Below, piece after piece: positions 8,472 through 17,550 of a stretch of 64,000 bases of DNA. The stretch covers positions 43,416 to 107,415 of the forward strand of contig JAGPVP010000061.1 of NCBI GenBank assembly GCA_018066965.1, written 5' to 3'. The notes under the pieces were generated by a model. The model worked only from the letters and a program-made list of their open reading frames with translations, searched no databases and was not told the origin of the DNA. Within the stretch, counting starts at the first letter, position 1. Each line of letters begins with the position of its first letter. A program made the position numbers and the translations under genes. This DNA comes from Zhongshania sp. Lineage in GTDB: Bacteria > Pseudomonadota > Gammaproteobacteria > Pseudomonadales > Spongiibacteraceae.

Positions 8472-8855
8472 TTAGTCGACAGGGTACACGCCATTTTCGT
8501 CGTGCACTTCTTTGCCACTTAATGGCGGATTAAACACACAGGCCATTTGCATATCTTCGCTACCGCCACGCAATAAATGTTTGTCGTGCTGATCTAAAAG
8601 ATAAATGGTGCCGGCTTCTAGTTTATAAATTTTACCGTCGCTCACGGTTTCAATTTCACCGTTGCCCGATATGCAATACACAGACTCAAGATGGTTTTGG
8701 TAATGGATCGGCGTTTCAGTATTGGCAAAAATGGTGGTGATATTGAACGAGAAACCCATATTGTCGGTTTTTAAAATCATGCGTACGCTTTGCCAAGTAT
8801 CGGTAGCTACACGACGCTCTGAGTTTTCACAATCTTTTAAGGTTCTAACAATCAT
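8472..8855 (-). CDS. ectC: L-ectoine synthase
   Basis: EctC closes the ring of N-gamma-acetyl-diaminobutyrate to give ectoine, the last step of the pathway. The protein is a small cupin. I chose ATG 8855 ([15 protein letters not shown]) rather than the longer ORF start at 8930, because AAGGAAGG lies just upstream of it and the family begins with MIVR. The 127-aa length is normal. Cupin-strand motifs are visible: [31 protein letters not shown] and [14 protein letters not shown], which carry the expected metal-binding Glu, Tyr and His positions. Confidence 0.97.
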   Translation of the reverse strand: MIVRTLKDCENSERRVATDTWQSVRMILKTDNMGFSFNITTIFANTETPIHYQNHLESVYCISGNGEIETVSDGKIYKLEAGTIYLLDQHDKHLLRGGSEDMQMACVFNPPLSGKEVHDENGVYPVD

Positions 8856-8965
8856 TGGACCTTCCTTTTTAAATAGAAATTGCCGCACTCGTGCGGCAGA
8901 AATAAATTCTAATACCCGCGACTTCCACAAATATATATTCGTAGAAGAAGCGCGTTATCAATCAA

Positions 8966-10246
8966 TTAAGATGCTTTTTTTTCGACCGCTTTGCCCAGTA
9001 CTTCAGCAATGGCTTCGGTAAGAATATCTAGGCCACGCATTAACTCAGCCTTCTCAATAGTAAGCGGACAAAATACTTTAACGACTTGGCCACGGTTACC
9101 ACAGGTTTCAATAATCAAACCTCGCTCAAAGCAGGCGCGGCCAATTTCATCGGCGGTTTCGCCATCGGTACATGCCAAGCCCTGCATCATGCCACGGCCT
9201 TTGGGCTGTAATTTTGTCACGCCATAGCGGTCAGATATTTTCTTGAAACGGTGGCTAACGATGGCTGATTTCTCAACAATCTCGGCTGCAAATTTCTCAT
9301 CAGTCCAGTAGTGGCGAATAGCCGCCGCCGCAGTGATGAAAGCGTGGTTATTACCACGGAAGGTGCCGTTATGCTCACCCGGCTCCCATACATCTAAATC
9401 GGGACGTAGCAATACAATCGCAAAGGGCAGACCATAGCCGCTTAATGATTTTGACATGGTGATAATGTCTGGCTTAATGCCGCTGGCTTCAAAACTAAAG
9501 AATGTACCAGTACGGCCGCAACCCGCTTGAATGTCATCGATAATTAATAATATATCGTGTTTGCGACACAGTTTTTCCAGACCGCGCAACCAATCATTAT
9601 TGGCAACGTTTAAGCCACCCTCGCCCTGCACTGGCTCAACAATCATAGCCGCAGGAAGATCAACACCAGATGACGGATCTGACAATAACTTATCCATCAT
9701 TTTAAGACTGTCGGCATCACGACCGTAGTAACCGCAATAGGGCATGCGGTTTACATCGCCGAGTGCAACACCTGCACCACCGCGATGATGGCTATTCCCC
9801 GTTGCCGCAACCGCGCCAAGGGTCACGCCGTGAAAACCATTGGTGAACGAAACTATCGACGTACGACCCGTCACTTTACGCGCTAATTTCAGCGCGGCTT
9901 CTACCGCATTTGTGCCGGTAGGGCCGGTGAACTGGAAGGTATATTCCATATCGCGCGGCGCCAATATATGTTCATTGAACGCCTGTAAGAAATCACCTTT
10001 CGCCAAAGTATGCATATCTAGGCCGTGGGTGATGCCGTCGCGCATGATGTAATCGACAAGCGCCTGCTTTAGTACTGGGTTGTTATGTCCGTAATTAAGT
10101 GTGCCGGCACCGGCGAGAAAGTCGATGTATTGCTTGCCGTTGGTGTCGTACAAATGCTCACCCTGCGCCTTATCAAAGGTCACGGGGAAAGATCGGGCAT
10201 AAGATTGTACTTCTGATTCGAGCCTGTCAAAGATAGTCATATTCAC
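8966..10246 (-). CDS. ectB: L-2,4-diaminobutyrate--2-oxoglutarate aminotransferase
   Basis: This 426-aa class III PLP aminotransferase transfers an amino group from glutamate to aspartate semialdehyde. The signature is clear: the PLP-cofactor aspartates in [15 protein letters not shown] (around residues 223-237) and the catalytic lysine in [15 protein letters not shown]. The N-terminal [32 protein letters not shown] and the length match EctB closely. A strong AGGAGGAGTG RBS precedes the ATG. It lies between ectA and ectC in the usual order. Confidence 0.97.
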   Translation of the reverse strand: MNMTIFDRLESEVQSYARSFPVTFDKAQGEHLYDTNGKQYIDFLAGAGTLNYGHNNPVLKQALVDYIMRDGITHGLDMHTLAKGDFLQAFNEHILAPRDMEYTFQFTGPTGTNAVEAALKLARKVTGRTSIVSFTNGFHGVTLGAVAATGNSHHRGGAGVALGDVNRMPYCGYYGRDADSLKMMDKLLSDPSSGVDLPAAMIVEPVQGEGGLNVANNDWLRGLEKLCRKHDILLIIDDIQAGCGRTGTFFSFEASGIKPDIITMSKSLSGYGLPFAIVLLRPDLDVWEPGEHNGTFRGNNHAFITAAAAIRHYWTDEKFAAEIVEKSAIVSHRFKKISDRYGVTKLQPKGRGMMQGLACTDGETADEIGRACFERGLIIETCGNRGQVVKVFCPLTIEKAELMRGLDILTEAIAEVLGKAVEKKAS

Positions 10247-10301
10247 TCCTCCTAGTATCCCTTACTAAGTTAAATTTGCTTCTACGACGCCAGCCTTATG
10301 G

Positions 10302-10808
10302 CTATTTGGGCGCAGAAAATGGACCTATTCGCAGCAACGCTTCGCTGTCGTGCTGGCCACCAAAATGTGCATCTTTTTCAAACCAGATGCTGTGATTCAA
10401 TTCTGTATCTAGGTCGCGGGCAAAGCTGCGAAACAACGCCCACGACGCCTCGTTATCAGGTGTGATCGTGGTCTCTAAAAAGCTAACCCCTTCACAAGCA
10501 GGGCGCTTAACGATTTCCTTCAACATTCTTTTTGCCAAACCGCGACCGCGCTGAGATTTATCAACAACAACCTGCCAAACAAAAACGGTGTCATTTTTTT
10601 CGGGCGGACGGTGGGCTGAGATAAAACCAACCAACTGGCCATTCTCTTCAACCGCGACCGAGGTGGCCGCAAAATGCGTGCACTGCAGCAAATTGCAGTA
10701 AACAGAATTGGTATCTAGTGGGGGGCTGGCCGCCACTAATTGGTTTAGGGCATAGCCATCTTCCGCCGTTGGTTGGCGAAAACGAAGCGTGGCAGCGTCG
10801 GCGTGCAT
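10302..10808 (-). CDS. ectA: L-2,4-diaminobutyrate N-gamma-acetyltransferase
   Basis: EctA is a GNAT-fold acetyltransferase that acetylates diaminobutyrate with acetyl-CoA. Conserved EctA stretches include LRFRQPTAEDGYALNQLV, PPLDTNSVYCNLLQCTHF and the acetyl-CoA loop SQRGRGLAKRML. The track starts at GTG 10829. I prefer ATG 10808 (168 aa) because it puts the conserved LRFRQPT at the usual distance from the start and leaves the upstream palindrome outside the coding region. Neither start has a strong Shine-Dalgarno sequence. It is the first gene of the operon. No ectD (ectoine hydroxylase) is present in the window. Confidence 0.95.
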   Translation of the reverse strand: MHADAATLRFRQPTAEDGYALNQLVAASPPLDTNSVYCNLLQCTHFAATSVAVEENGQLVGFISAHRPPEKNDTVFVWQVVVDKSQRGRGLAKRMLKEIVKRPACEGVSFLETTITPDNEASWALFRSFARDLDTELNHSIWFEKDAHFGGQHDSEALLRIGPFSAPK

Positions 10809-10824
10809 CGCGCTATTTGATTTC

Positions 10825-10898
10825 AACACAATATATTTGTGTTCATACTAATTTAATAAGCAAATAGTATATAAAGCACCGTTTTTATCGCTTTATAT
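10825..10898. promoter_or_regulatory. Dyad-rich ectA promoter/operator region, candidate EctR binding sites
   Basis: Three inverted repeats lie in 74 bp just upstream of ectA: AACACAA-TATAT-TTGTGTT (10825-10843), ATACTA-N14-TAGTAT (10845-10870) and ATATAAAGC-N12-GCTTTATAT (10869-10898). MarR-family EctR proteins bind pseudopalindromes overlapping ect promoters in methylotrophs, so these are good candidates. The first dyad overlaps the alternative GTG start of ectA, which supports using the later ATG. Which dyad, if any, binds EctR is not known from sequence. Confidence 0.55.
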
Positions 10899-11079
10899 CT
10901 TATTTAATCACTAAATTGTGAACTCAACCTCCTGATTAATTGCTTAGTACACGAAGCATTATACGTGATTTTTGTAGCTAAGTTCAAGCCAAGGTATTGA
11001 CAACGACATAGTTTATCAGGTGCAAAATTGGCGCTAAGTCGCTACCATTGGGGCGCTTAAGGAATCCAAGAAAATTAAA

Positions 11080-11598
11080 ATGAACCGAATTGACGAAGTC
11101 CTCATCTCGCTGCGCCGGGTAACCCGCGCCATCGATCTGCATTCCAAGCACCTTATGAAAACCGCAGGCCTTACCGCTCCGCAGATGCTGATTCTGCAGA
11201 CCCTGCGTGATCAAGGCGATGCCATCATTAGCGATGTGGCTAATCACATTAGCCTTAGCCAAGCGACGGTAACGAGTATTCTCGATCGCTTAGAAAAGCG
11301 CGGTTTGGTAATGCGTGAGCGCTCGCAGCAAGATAAGCGCAAGGTTTACGCCTGCTTAACAGATGCCGGCAGCGAGCTAATCCGCAATGCGCCCATGCCG
11401 CTGCAAGATTATTTTATTCGCCAGTTCAGCGATTTACAGGACTGGGAGCAAACCCACATCATTAGCGCCCTGCAACGCGTTGCGCATATGATGGACGCCC
11501 AGCATATTGACGCGGCGCCACTGCTAGACGTTGGCGCGATTGACCGCCAAAGCGAGGACGAGAGCCGCACGTTCGGGTTTGACGGCGACGAACACTAA
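11080..11598 (+). CDS. ectR: MarR-family ectoine operon regulator
   Basis: This 172-aa winged-helix protein is divergent from ectA. Residues about 30-95 form the MarR DNA-binding domain (LTAPQMLILQTL..., recognition-helix region ISLSQATVTSILDRLEKRGLV, wing MRERSQQDKRKVYACLTDAG). The divergent position next to ectA, and the length, match EctR regulators that repress ect transcription at low osmolarity. A TTGACA hexamer at 10997-11002 may belong to its promoter, though no good -10 at proper spacing was found. The longer C-terminal tail is acidic and poorly conserved-looking. Confidence 0.9.
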   Translation: MNRIDEVLISLRRVTRAIDLHSKHLMKTAGLTAPQMLILQTLRDQGDAIISDVANHISLSQATVTSILDRLEKRGLVMRERSQQDKRKVYACLTDAGSELIRNAPMPLQDYFIRQFSDLQDWEQTHIISALQRVAHMMDAQHIDAAPLLDVGAIDRQSEDESRTFGFDGDEH

Positions 11599-11688
11599 GC
11601 CACCGTCGTCATATAAGCGCCACATTCCGTCTTTATAGTGTTCTATTACTCTCAGCGAAGCTCACCACGCCAAGGTTAAGGAACATGC

Positions 11689-12399
11689 ATGGAGTGCCCC
11701 AACTGCCGCAACACTAAATCGACTTTGTTCGGCAGTAAAAGCAGCCATACTTTATATAGCTGTCCCAGCTGCAGCCTGATCTATGTTCACCCCATGCCCG
11801 CCGCCGATGAACTCCTTCGTTACTATCAGGACTACCACAAAACGCCGCAGTACACTCGCAAGTTGAAATCCAAACAGCGTCGCGCAAAAAAACGGATATG
11901 GTCTTTACGACGTCTCGCCCCCGGCAAGAAATTTCTCGACATTGGCTGTAACGCGGGCTTTGCAGTAGAAGCTGCTCGCAATTTAGGTTTAGAGGCCTGC
12001 GGGATTGATCTAGACGAGGCCAGCGTTAAATTCGCTCGCCAACATTATCCAATGGGGGATTTTCGAATGATCAGCGCCGAAGCCTTGGCCACTAGCGATG
12101 AACGTTTTGATATCATCTATTGCTGCGAGGTAATTGAGCACTTGGCAGACCCTCACAGCTTTGTGAGCGCTCTGTATTCCCTTTTAAATACGGGCGGCGT
12201 GCTATTTTTAACCACCCCCGACATCGCCCACTTTTCAGTACAGCAAAATGTATTGGGCTGGACAGCGGTGCGGCCACCTGAGCACTTACTGTATTTCTCT
12301 AAACTATCTCTACAACAGTTATTGGCAAGCCATCACTTTGCCCACATTGGCTTTCGGCCCAATTTAAAGCCGACCGTGAAAGTGCTGGCACGTAAATAA
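11689..12399 (+). CDS. Class I SAM-dependent methyltransferase with N-terminal zinc-ribbon
   Basis: This is a 236-aa protein. Two CxxC pairs (ECPNCRNTKS and SCPSCSLIY, residues 3-6 and 25-28) form a small zinc-ribbon-like head. Residues about 75-190 are a Rossmann methyltransferase: FLDIGCNAGFAVEAA is motif I, ACGIDLDEASV motif II and FDIIYCCEVIEHLADP motif IV/V, close to UbiG-type O-methyltransferases. Similar proteins methylate small metabolites or sugar precursors; the substrate is not evident. AAGGAAC precedes ATG 11689. It is not part of an obvious operon. Confidence 0.85.
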   Translation: MECPNCRNTKSTLFGSKSSHTLYSCPSCSLIYVHPMPAADELLRYYQDYHKTPQYTRKLKSKQRRAKKRIWSLRRLAPGKKFLDIGCNAGFAVEAARNLGLEACGIDLDEASVKFARQHYPMGDFRMISAEALATSDERFDIIYCCEVIEHLADPHSFVSALYSLLNTGGVLFLTTPDIAHFSVQQNVLGWTAVRPPEHLLYFSKLSLQQLLASHHFAHIGFRPNLKPTVKVLARK

Positions 12400-12502
12400 G
12401 GCCTCAAACGTTAATACCTGCGACGGTTTTGAAAGCAAAGACAACAGCGCATCGCCACAGGTAAACTGCTAACCTTACTTACACGAACGCGGACACCATC
12501 TT

Positions 12503-12895
12503 ATGCGCCGACGCCACCGTATTGATTGCAAACTTATCTTAGTCAGCGTGCTATTCATCAGCCTAGCTGCCTGTGGCCCCAACCCAAATTCCGCCAGCGA
12601 CAATTCAAGCACTGCGAATGCAGCGCCTTCCAGCCGCAGCCGGATGCCCGCCGACCCCGCCTTGAAGTCACTTTATATACAAAGCTGCTATGGTTGTCAC
12701 AGCGCCGGTGTGGCTAATGCACCACGCAGCGGTAATGACGCAGATTGGGCTCCGCGCCTGCAAAAAGGCATGGACGTATTGCTTCACAACACCATTAATG
12801 GCATTAGCAGTATGCCGCCCAAAGGCATGTGTATTGGCTGTAGTGACGAGGACTTTACGCAACTTATTTTATTCCTCTCTGGCCAAAGTGAGTAA
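12503..12895 (+). CDS. Cytochrome c5-like monoheme lipoprotein
   Basis: This 130-aa protein has a lipoprotein-type N-terminus (SLAACGPNPN, lipobox Cys at about residue 24), a Ser/Asn-rich linker, and one heme site CYGCH (about residues 56-60). The distal part MPPKGMCIGCSDEDF carries the axial Met candidate and a second Cys pair typical of cytochrome c5. It should be anchored in a membrane facing the periplasm and carry electrons. It is clearly paralogous to the c5 at 20303-20605, sharing the DADWAPRLxKGM and MPPKGxC blocks. The start context is weak. Confidence 0.88.
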   Translation: MRRRHRIDCKLILVSVLFISLAACGPNPNSASDNSSTANAAPSSRSRMPADPALKSLYIQSCYGCHSAGVANAPRSGNDADWAPRLQKGMDVLLHNTINGISSMPPKGMCIGCSDEDFTQLILFLSGQSE

Positions 12896-13014
12896 TGACA
12901 AAGTACCTGTGCCGCAGGCTGCAACGGCGAAGTTTCTGCCGACCATATTGATCCGTCACTAAGCTCGCTGCGTAGTATTTGCGCTAATGACATTGACCAA
13001 GGATGCACTGCTTT

Positions 13015-13965
13015 ATGAATGAAACGCCGGCTATACGTATTGGGATCAGCGCCTGCGTGCTTGGCGACCAAGTGCGCTACGACGGCGGTCACAAACGGCT
13101 GCCTTTCGCCTCTGATGAATTATCGCGGCACTTCGACTTTGTCAAAATCTGCCCTGAGCAAGCTATTGGCATGGGTGTACCAAGGCCCACCATTCGCCTT
13201 GTCGGCAATCCTGACAATCCACGTCTGATCGGCAGCACTGACAGCAGTCTAGATGTGACTGATAAAATGACGGCCTTCGCCCGCGACACCGCGGCAACAC
13301 TCGACTACATCAGCGGTTATATTTTATGTGCAAAATCGCCGAGTTGCGGAATGGAACGGGTGCCGGTGTATTCCGACAAGGGCGACGGACTTGGCAAGAT
13401 CGGCGTTGGGCTATTCGCCAAGCAACTTATGGCTGCCCAGCCTTTATTGCCGGTTGAGGAAAATGGCCGCTTGAACGATGTGCATTTACGCGAGAATTTT
13501 GTGTTGCGGGTGGTGGCTTACTCGCGCTGGCAAACCATGATGAGTGAAGGACTTACGGCAAAGCGCTTGCAAGATTTTCACCGTCGTCACAAATTTTTAC
13601 TACTGGCACACAATCAGGCTATTTACCGAGAACTTGGCCCCATCGTCGCCGAAGCCGGTGATGTAAACGACCTAGCCGACCGCTATATTCACAAATTTAT
13701 GCAGGCTATACGGCATCCGGCCAGTATTAAAAACCACACCAATACCTTAATGCATATTCAGGGTTTCTTTAAAGAGCACCTAGATGCAGACGACAAAGCA
13801 CAGCTAAGTGCGGTGATTAAAGATTACGCCGCCGGCCTGCTTCCGCTATTAGTGCCTGTGGAAATGCTCGGCATGTTTTTAAAAAAATATCAGATCGACT
13901 ACTTGCTGGATCAGTATTACTTTACGCCTTATCCGCGTGACTTAAAGCTGCGCATGGGCCTGTAA
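13015..13965 (+). CDS. DUF523/DUF1722 (YbgA-like) protein
   Basis: This 316-aa protein has an N-terminal DUF523 domain (residues about 1-150) with conserved cysteines in GISACVLG, KICPEQAIG and LCAKSPSCGMERV, and a C-terminal DUF1722 domain (about 165-310) ending in LLDQYYFTPYPRDLKLR. I chose ATG 13015, not 13003, because AAGGA is 11 nt before it, while the upstream ATG directly abuts that motif. It sits 3 bp before phrB, a pairing also seen in E. coli (ybgA-phr). The cysteines suggest metal or thiol chemistry, and a link to light or DNA repair is inferred from context. Confidence 0.88.
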   Translation: MNETPAIRIGISACVLGDQVRYDGGHKRLPFASDELSRHFDFVKICPEQAIGMGVPRPTIRLVGNPDNPRLIGSTDSSLDVTDKMTAFARDTAATLDYISGYILCAKSPSCGMERVPVYSDKGDGLGKIGVGLFAKQLMAAQPLLPVEENGRLNDVHLRENFVLRVVAYSRWQTMMSEGLTAKRLQDFHRRHKFLLLAHNQAIYRELGPIVAEAGDVNDLADRYIHKFMQAIRHPASIKNHTNTLMHIQGFFKEHLDADDKAQLSAVIKDYAAGLLPLLVPVEMLGMFLKKYQIDYLLDQYYFTPYPRDLKLRMGL

Positions 13966-13968
13966 AAC

Positions 13969-15348
13969 ATGTCTGCTCTTGTTTGGTTTCGCAACGACTT
14001 ACGCAGTTTGGATCACCCCGCGCTTACCACCGCCTGCACAGATCACCAGCAGGTTCGTGCCGTATACTTGCTTTGCCCACAACAGCTAGACGAACACGGT
14101 ATTGCGCCGATTCGACGACACTTTTTGCGCAGAGCCTTAAATGCGCTAAGTGAGCAACTTGCCGCCCTTGGCATTGCGCTAGACATCATCAACGCCGAGC
14201 ACTTCAAACACGTACCCAGCTACTTACACGACTATTGCCAAGAGCATGACATTCGCGACATTTACGCCCACAAAGAATGGCTAGTCGATGAAATACAACG
14301 CGATGCTCACTGCGCCGAGCAACTCGCCATACCCTTGCATTTGATTGACGACAGCCTGCTTAGCCCGCTCAGTATCGCCAAGGCCGACGGCCTACCGTAT
14401 AAAGTGTTTACGCCATTTTCACGGCGCTGCCGCGATGTCCTGATGGCACAATTCCCTCGCGTTGTACGCCGCCCAGCGGCTAAGCCCGCGCTAGAAAACA
14501 GCGCACGCACACCATGCCCGCATTTCGGCGAGGAAAAAGACTCTTCGACATGGCCCGTGCAAGAGGACGAGGTGTTACAGCAACTGCGCGAATTTTGCGC
14601 CGAACGCGCCAGTGATTATCAACAGCACCGTGATTTTCCGGCTCTGGACGGCACCTCTCGGCTTTCTGCCGCCTTGGCACTAGGTTTAATTAGCCCGCGC
14701 CAATGTTTAGCTCGCCTGCAACAGGAGTGCGGTGACGCAATATGGGATGCCAAAAGTGATGCGGGAACGTGGTTAAACGAATTGCTCTGGCGAGAATTCT
14801 ATCGTCACGTGGCCTACCATTTTCCGCGGGTGGTGAAAGGGCAGGCCTTTCAAACCTATACCGACGCCATACCGTGGCCAAACGGCCACGCACTGTTTAA
14901 CGCTTGGTGCGAAGGGCGCACCGGCTACCCCATTGTGGATGCCGCCATGCGGCAACTTAAAGAAACCGGCTGGATGCATAACCGGCTGCGAATGATCACC
15001 GCGTCATTCCTCTGCAAAGACTTACACATAGATTGGCGCTGGGGCGAACGCCACTTTTTAGAAAACTTGATCGACGCCGATTTTGCGTCAAACAATGGCG
15101 GCTGGCAGTGGGCAGCCTCTACCGGCACCGACGCAGCGCCTTATTTCCGCATTTTTAATCCCACTACCCAAGGGCAGCGGTTTGACGCCGACGGCGACTT
15201 TATACTGCGCTACCTGCCGGAGCTAAAAGGCTTACAGGGCAAGTATTTGCACCAACCGCCCGCGTCGGACAACTATCCACAGCCGGTGGTCGATCACAAA
15301 ACAAGCCGAAATATTACCCTCGCACTTTTTAAAGAAATAAGGGACTAA
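13969..15348 (+). CDS. phrB: Deoxyribodipyrimidine photo-lyase (class I CPD photolyase)
   Basis: This 459-aa flavoprotein uses light to reverse cyclobutane pyrimidine dimers in DNA. The N-terminal alpha/beta domain (MSALVWFRNDLRSLDHPAL) holds the antenna cofactor. The C-terminal FAD-binding domain shows WLNELLWREFYRHV, GRTGYPIVDAAMRQL, MHNRLRMITASFLCKDLHIDWR and the strongly conserved ASNNGGWQWAASTGTDAAPYFRIFNP region. Length and motifs indicate the class I microbial group. It is probably co-transcribed with the preceding YbgA-like gene (3-bp gap). Confidence 0.96.
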   Translation: MSALVWFRNDLRSLDHPALTTACTDHQQVRAVYLLCPQQLDEHGIAPIRRHFLRRALNALSEQLAALGIALDIINAEHFKHVPSYLHDYCQEHDIRDIYAHKEWLVDEIQRDAHCAEQLAIPLHLIDDSLLSPLSIAKADGLPYKVFTPFSRRCRDVLMAQFPRVVRRPAAKPALENSARTPCPHFGEEKDSSTWPVQEDEVLQQLREFCAERASDYQQHRDFPALDGTSRLSAALALGLISPRQCLARLQQECGDAIWDAKSDAGTWLNELLWREFYRHVAYHFPRVVKGQAFQTYTDAIPWPNGHALFNAWCEGRTGYPIVDAAMRQLKETGWMHNRLRMITASFLCKDLHIDWRWGERHFLENLIDADFASNNGGWQWAASTGTDAAPYFRIFNPTTQGQRFDADGDFILRYLPELKGLQGKYLHQPPASDNYPQPVVDHKTSRNITLALFKEIRD

Positions 15349-15462
15349 AGCCACTCAGACATATTTATTGCTTCTCAAAGACACACGCGCTGGCTAACAA
15401 CACCTTAGCTGATCTATGCTATACAGGCGCTTGGGAGCACAATAAGACGAAAAGGAGAGACC

Positions 15463-16020
15463 GTGCGATTTGTTTTCTTAATATTACTGCTGACTAACAC
15501 CATTTTATTCACTACCGCCACCCATGCTGACGAAGGCTCTCACCAAATTTTTGGCTTGAGCGAATACGTTTATATCGAAGAATTAGGCGTTCTCTACAAA
15601 GCAAAAATTGATACCGGGGCAGAAAGCGCCTCAATCAATGCCATCAACGCAAAAGTCGAAAAGGGCAAGGGCGACGCCGATGACATCGTCCATTTTGACT
15701 TAGTATTACCCGATGAGACACTTAAGTCGGTAAGCCTACCGCTCAGCAAGCATATTCGTATTAAACGCCGCGCGTCTGACTACGACGAAGACGAAAAAGA
15801 TTATAGTCGGCGCCCTGTACTAGAGCTTACGCTGTGTATTGGCGGCGACTCGCACAAGGTCGAAGTGAACTTAGCTGACCGCAGGCAGTTCTCTAAGCCG
15901 ATGCTGGTCGGCTCAGAACCACTGACCGCATTTAATGCGTTCGTCGACCCCAGTAAAAAATACCTGCAGGACAAAACGCTCTGCACTAAACAAGATAAGT
16001 CCGAGGAGCAAAAAGAATGA
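15463..16020 (+). CDS. Retropepsin-like ATP-dependent zinc protease family protein
   Basis: This 185-aa protein starts at GTG 15463 after a strong AAGGAGAG RBS. It has a signal peptide (about residues 1-22, ending TATHADEG) and then the retroviral-type aspartic protease motif AKIDTGAESASINA, about residues 47-60; the family is often annotated 'putative ATP-dependent zinc protease'. A second conserved part is RPVLELTLCIGGDSHKVEVNLADR. The signal peptide places it in the periplasm. Its stop overlaps the next start (ATGA). It forms a compact module with the transglutaminase-like and ATP-grasp genes that follow. Confidence 0.88.
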   Translation: MRFVFLILLLTNTILFTTATHADEGSHQIFGLSEYVYIEELGVLYKAKIDTGAESASINAINAKVEKGKGDADDIVHFDLVLPDETLKSVSLPLSKHIRIKRRASDYDEDEKDYSRRPVLELTLCIGGDSHKVEVNLADRRQFSKPMLVGSEPLTAFNAFVDPSKKYLQDKTLCTKQDKSEEQKE

Positions 16021-17549
16021 AGGGCGTAAAACTGCATGTCAGGGTACTGGCGCTGGCACTATTACTGATTGGTGCCGCCAGCACCGCATGGCAGATTTTT
16101 GTTCTCAATATTCCTGTTTCCTCGGAAACCACCGAACCGGTGTGGGTCATTGATGCCAAACTTAGCTTTAATGCTCGCGACAATAGCCCGGTAAAAGTAC
16201 AGATGTACCTGCCGCCGGTTTGGAGTAAGTTTATTACCCTGAACGAGAGCTTTATTTCTAAAAGCTACGGAGTGAATACCGATATTGTCGGCGACAATCG
16301 CCAAGCGGTGTGGTCGGCACGCCGCGCAGAGGGCAATCAACAACTGTTTTACCGCCTAATGCTCACCAAGCGCAGCAATTCGCGCTTTTCCGAGTCTGAA
16401 CCTGGCCCACAGTTTAGCGAAAGCCCTGAGTTAATCGGCGTAGAAAACGTCGCGGTAGATGCGCTGCTAAAACCTATCCGTGAGCATTCAGCAGACATCG
16501 AATCATTTATTCGCGAAGCGATTAAATTAATTAACGAGCCCAGCAACGATAACGCCCGCTTGCTACTGGGTAATGACTATACCCAAGACAATAAATCTCG
16601 CGTCCTTGAACTCTTGCTGTCTTCCGCTCACATTCCTGTTGAACGGGTTCATACCCTGCGTTTGGTCAGTAGCGTAGCGCAGGTATCAGAGCTGTGGATG
16701 CGCAGCTATAACGGTAAACGTTGGCTTTACTTCAACCCCGAAACCGGCGCCCAAGGGTTGCCCAATGACCGGGTCGTTTGGTGGACGGGCGATGAGCCCA
16801 TGGCCAAGGTTGATGGCGGCCGCAATCTAAAAATCGAAGTCACTGCCAATCAGAGAACCATGAATTCAATTATGCTCGCGCAATCTATCGCTGAGCGTAA
16901 AGAGAACAAGCTATGGGCCTTGTCGCTATACGACTTGCCTTTGCAGTCGCAACAGACCTTTGAAATCATTCTTATGATTCCCATCGGCGTTATGCTTATT
17001 TTGCTGCTGCGTAACGTGATCGGTTTGGAAACACTGGGCACATTTACACCGGTTCTAATTGGTCTCGCTTTCCGAGAAACCCAAGTTTTCTGGGGCGTTA
17101 TTCTATTTACGGTTATCACCGCACTGGGCTTGTCGCTGCGATCCTATCTCGAGCATCTGCATTTACAGCTGCTGTCGAGGCTGTCCGTGGTGCTCACCTT
17201 TGTGGTTATCGTTATGGCGCTAATCAGCGTGCTCGGACACCGCTTAGGCTTAGACCGCGGCCTGTCTATCGCCCTGTTCCCCATGGTTATTCTGACCATG
17301 TCGATTGAGCGTATGTCGATAGTGTGGGAAGAGCGCGGTGGCGTTCATGCTGGTAAAGTCGGTATTGGCACTCTGGTTGCGGCAACCTTGTCGCACTTAA
17401 TGATGACCTACGAGCCGTGGTCGTACTTCGTGTTTACCTTCCCTGGCATGCTGCTGGTCTTTATGTCTCTGATGCTAGCGCTGGGTCATTACCGCGGCTA
17501 TCGCTTAACCGAACTATTCCGCTTTAACGCCATGATTAAAGGCAAATAA
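16017..17549 (+). CDS. 7TM protein with inactive transglutaminase-like domain
   Basis: This 510-aa protein has an N-terminal membrane anchor (about residues 8-28), a large periplasmic region (30-310) with a transglutaminase-like fold, and a C-terminal block of about seven hydrophobic helices (315-500). Families of this layout are annotated 'inactive transglutaminase fused to 7 transmembrane helices'. I see no convincing Cys-His-Asp triad, in line with the inactive label. GAGGAG precedes ATG 16017, which overlaps the protease stop by 4 bp. It may present or bind a peptide substrate for its partner genes, an inference from the conserved neighbourhood. Confidence 0.87.
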   Translation: MKGVKLHVRVLALALLLIGAASTAWQIFVLNIPVSSETTEPVWVIDAKLSFNARDNSPVKVQMYLPPVWSKFITLNESFISKSYGVNTDIVGDNRQAVWSARRAEGNQQLFYRLMLTKRSNSRFSESEPGPQFSESPELIGVENVAVDALLKPIREHSADIESFIREAIKLINEPSNDNARLLLGNDYTQDNKSRVLELLLSSAHIPVERVHTLRLVSSVAQVSELWMRSYNGKRWLYFNPETGAQGLPNDRVVWWTGDEPMAKVDGGRNLKIEVTANQRTMNSIMLAQSIAERKENKLWALSLYDLPLQSQQTFEIILMIPIGVMLILLLRNVIGLETLGTFTPVLIGLAFRETQVFWGVILFTVITALGLSLRSYLEHLHLQLLSRLSVVLTFVVIVMALISVLGHRLGLDRGLSIALFPMVILTMSIERMSIVWEERGGVHAGKVGIGTLVAATLSHLMMTYEPWSYFVFTFPGMLLVFMSLMLALGHYRGYRLTELFRFNAMIKGK

Positions 17550-17550
17550 C

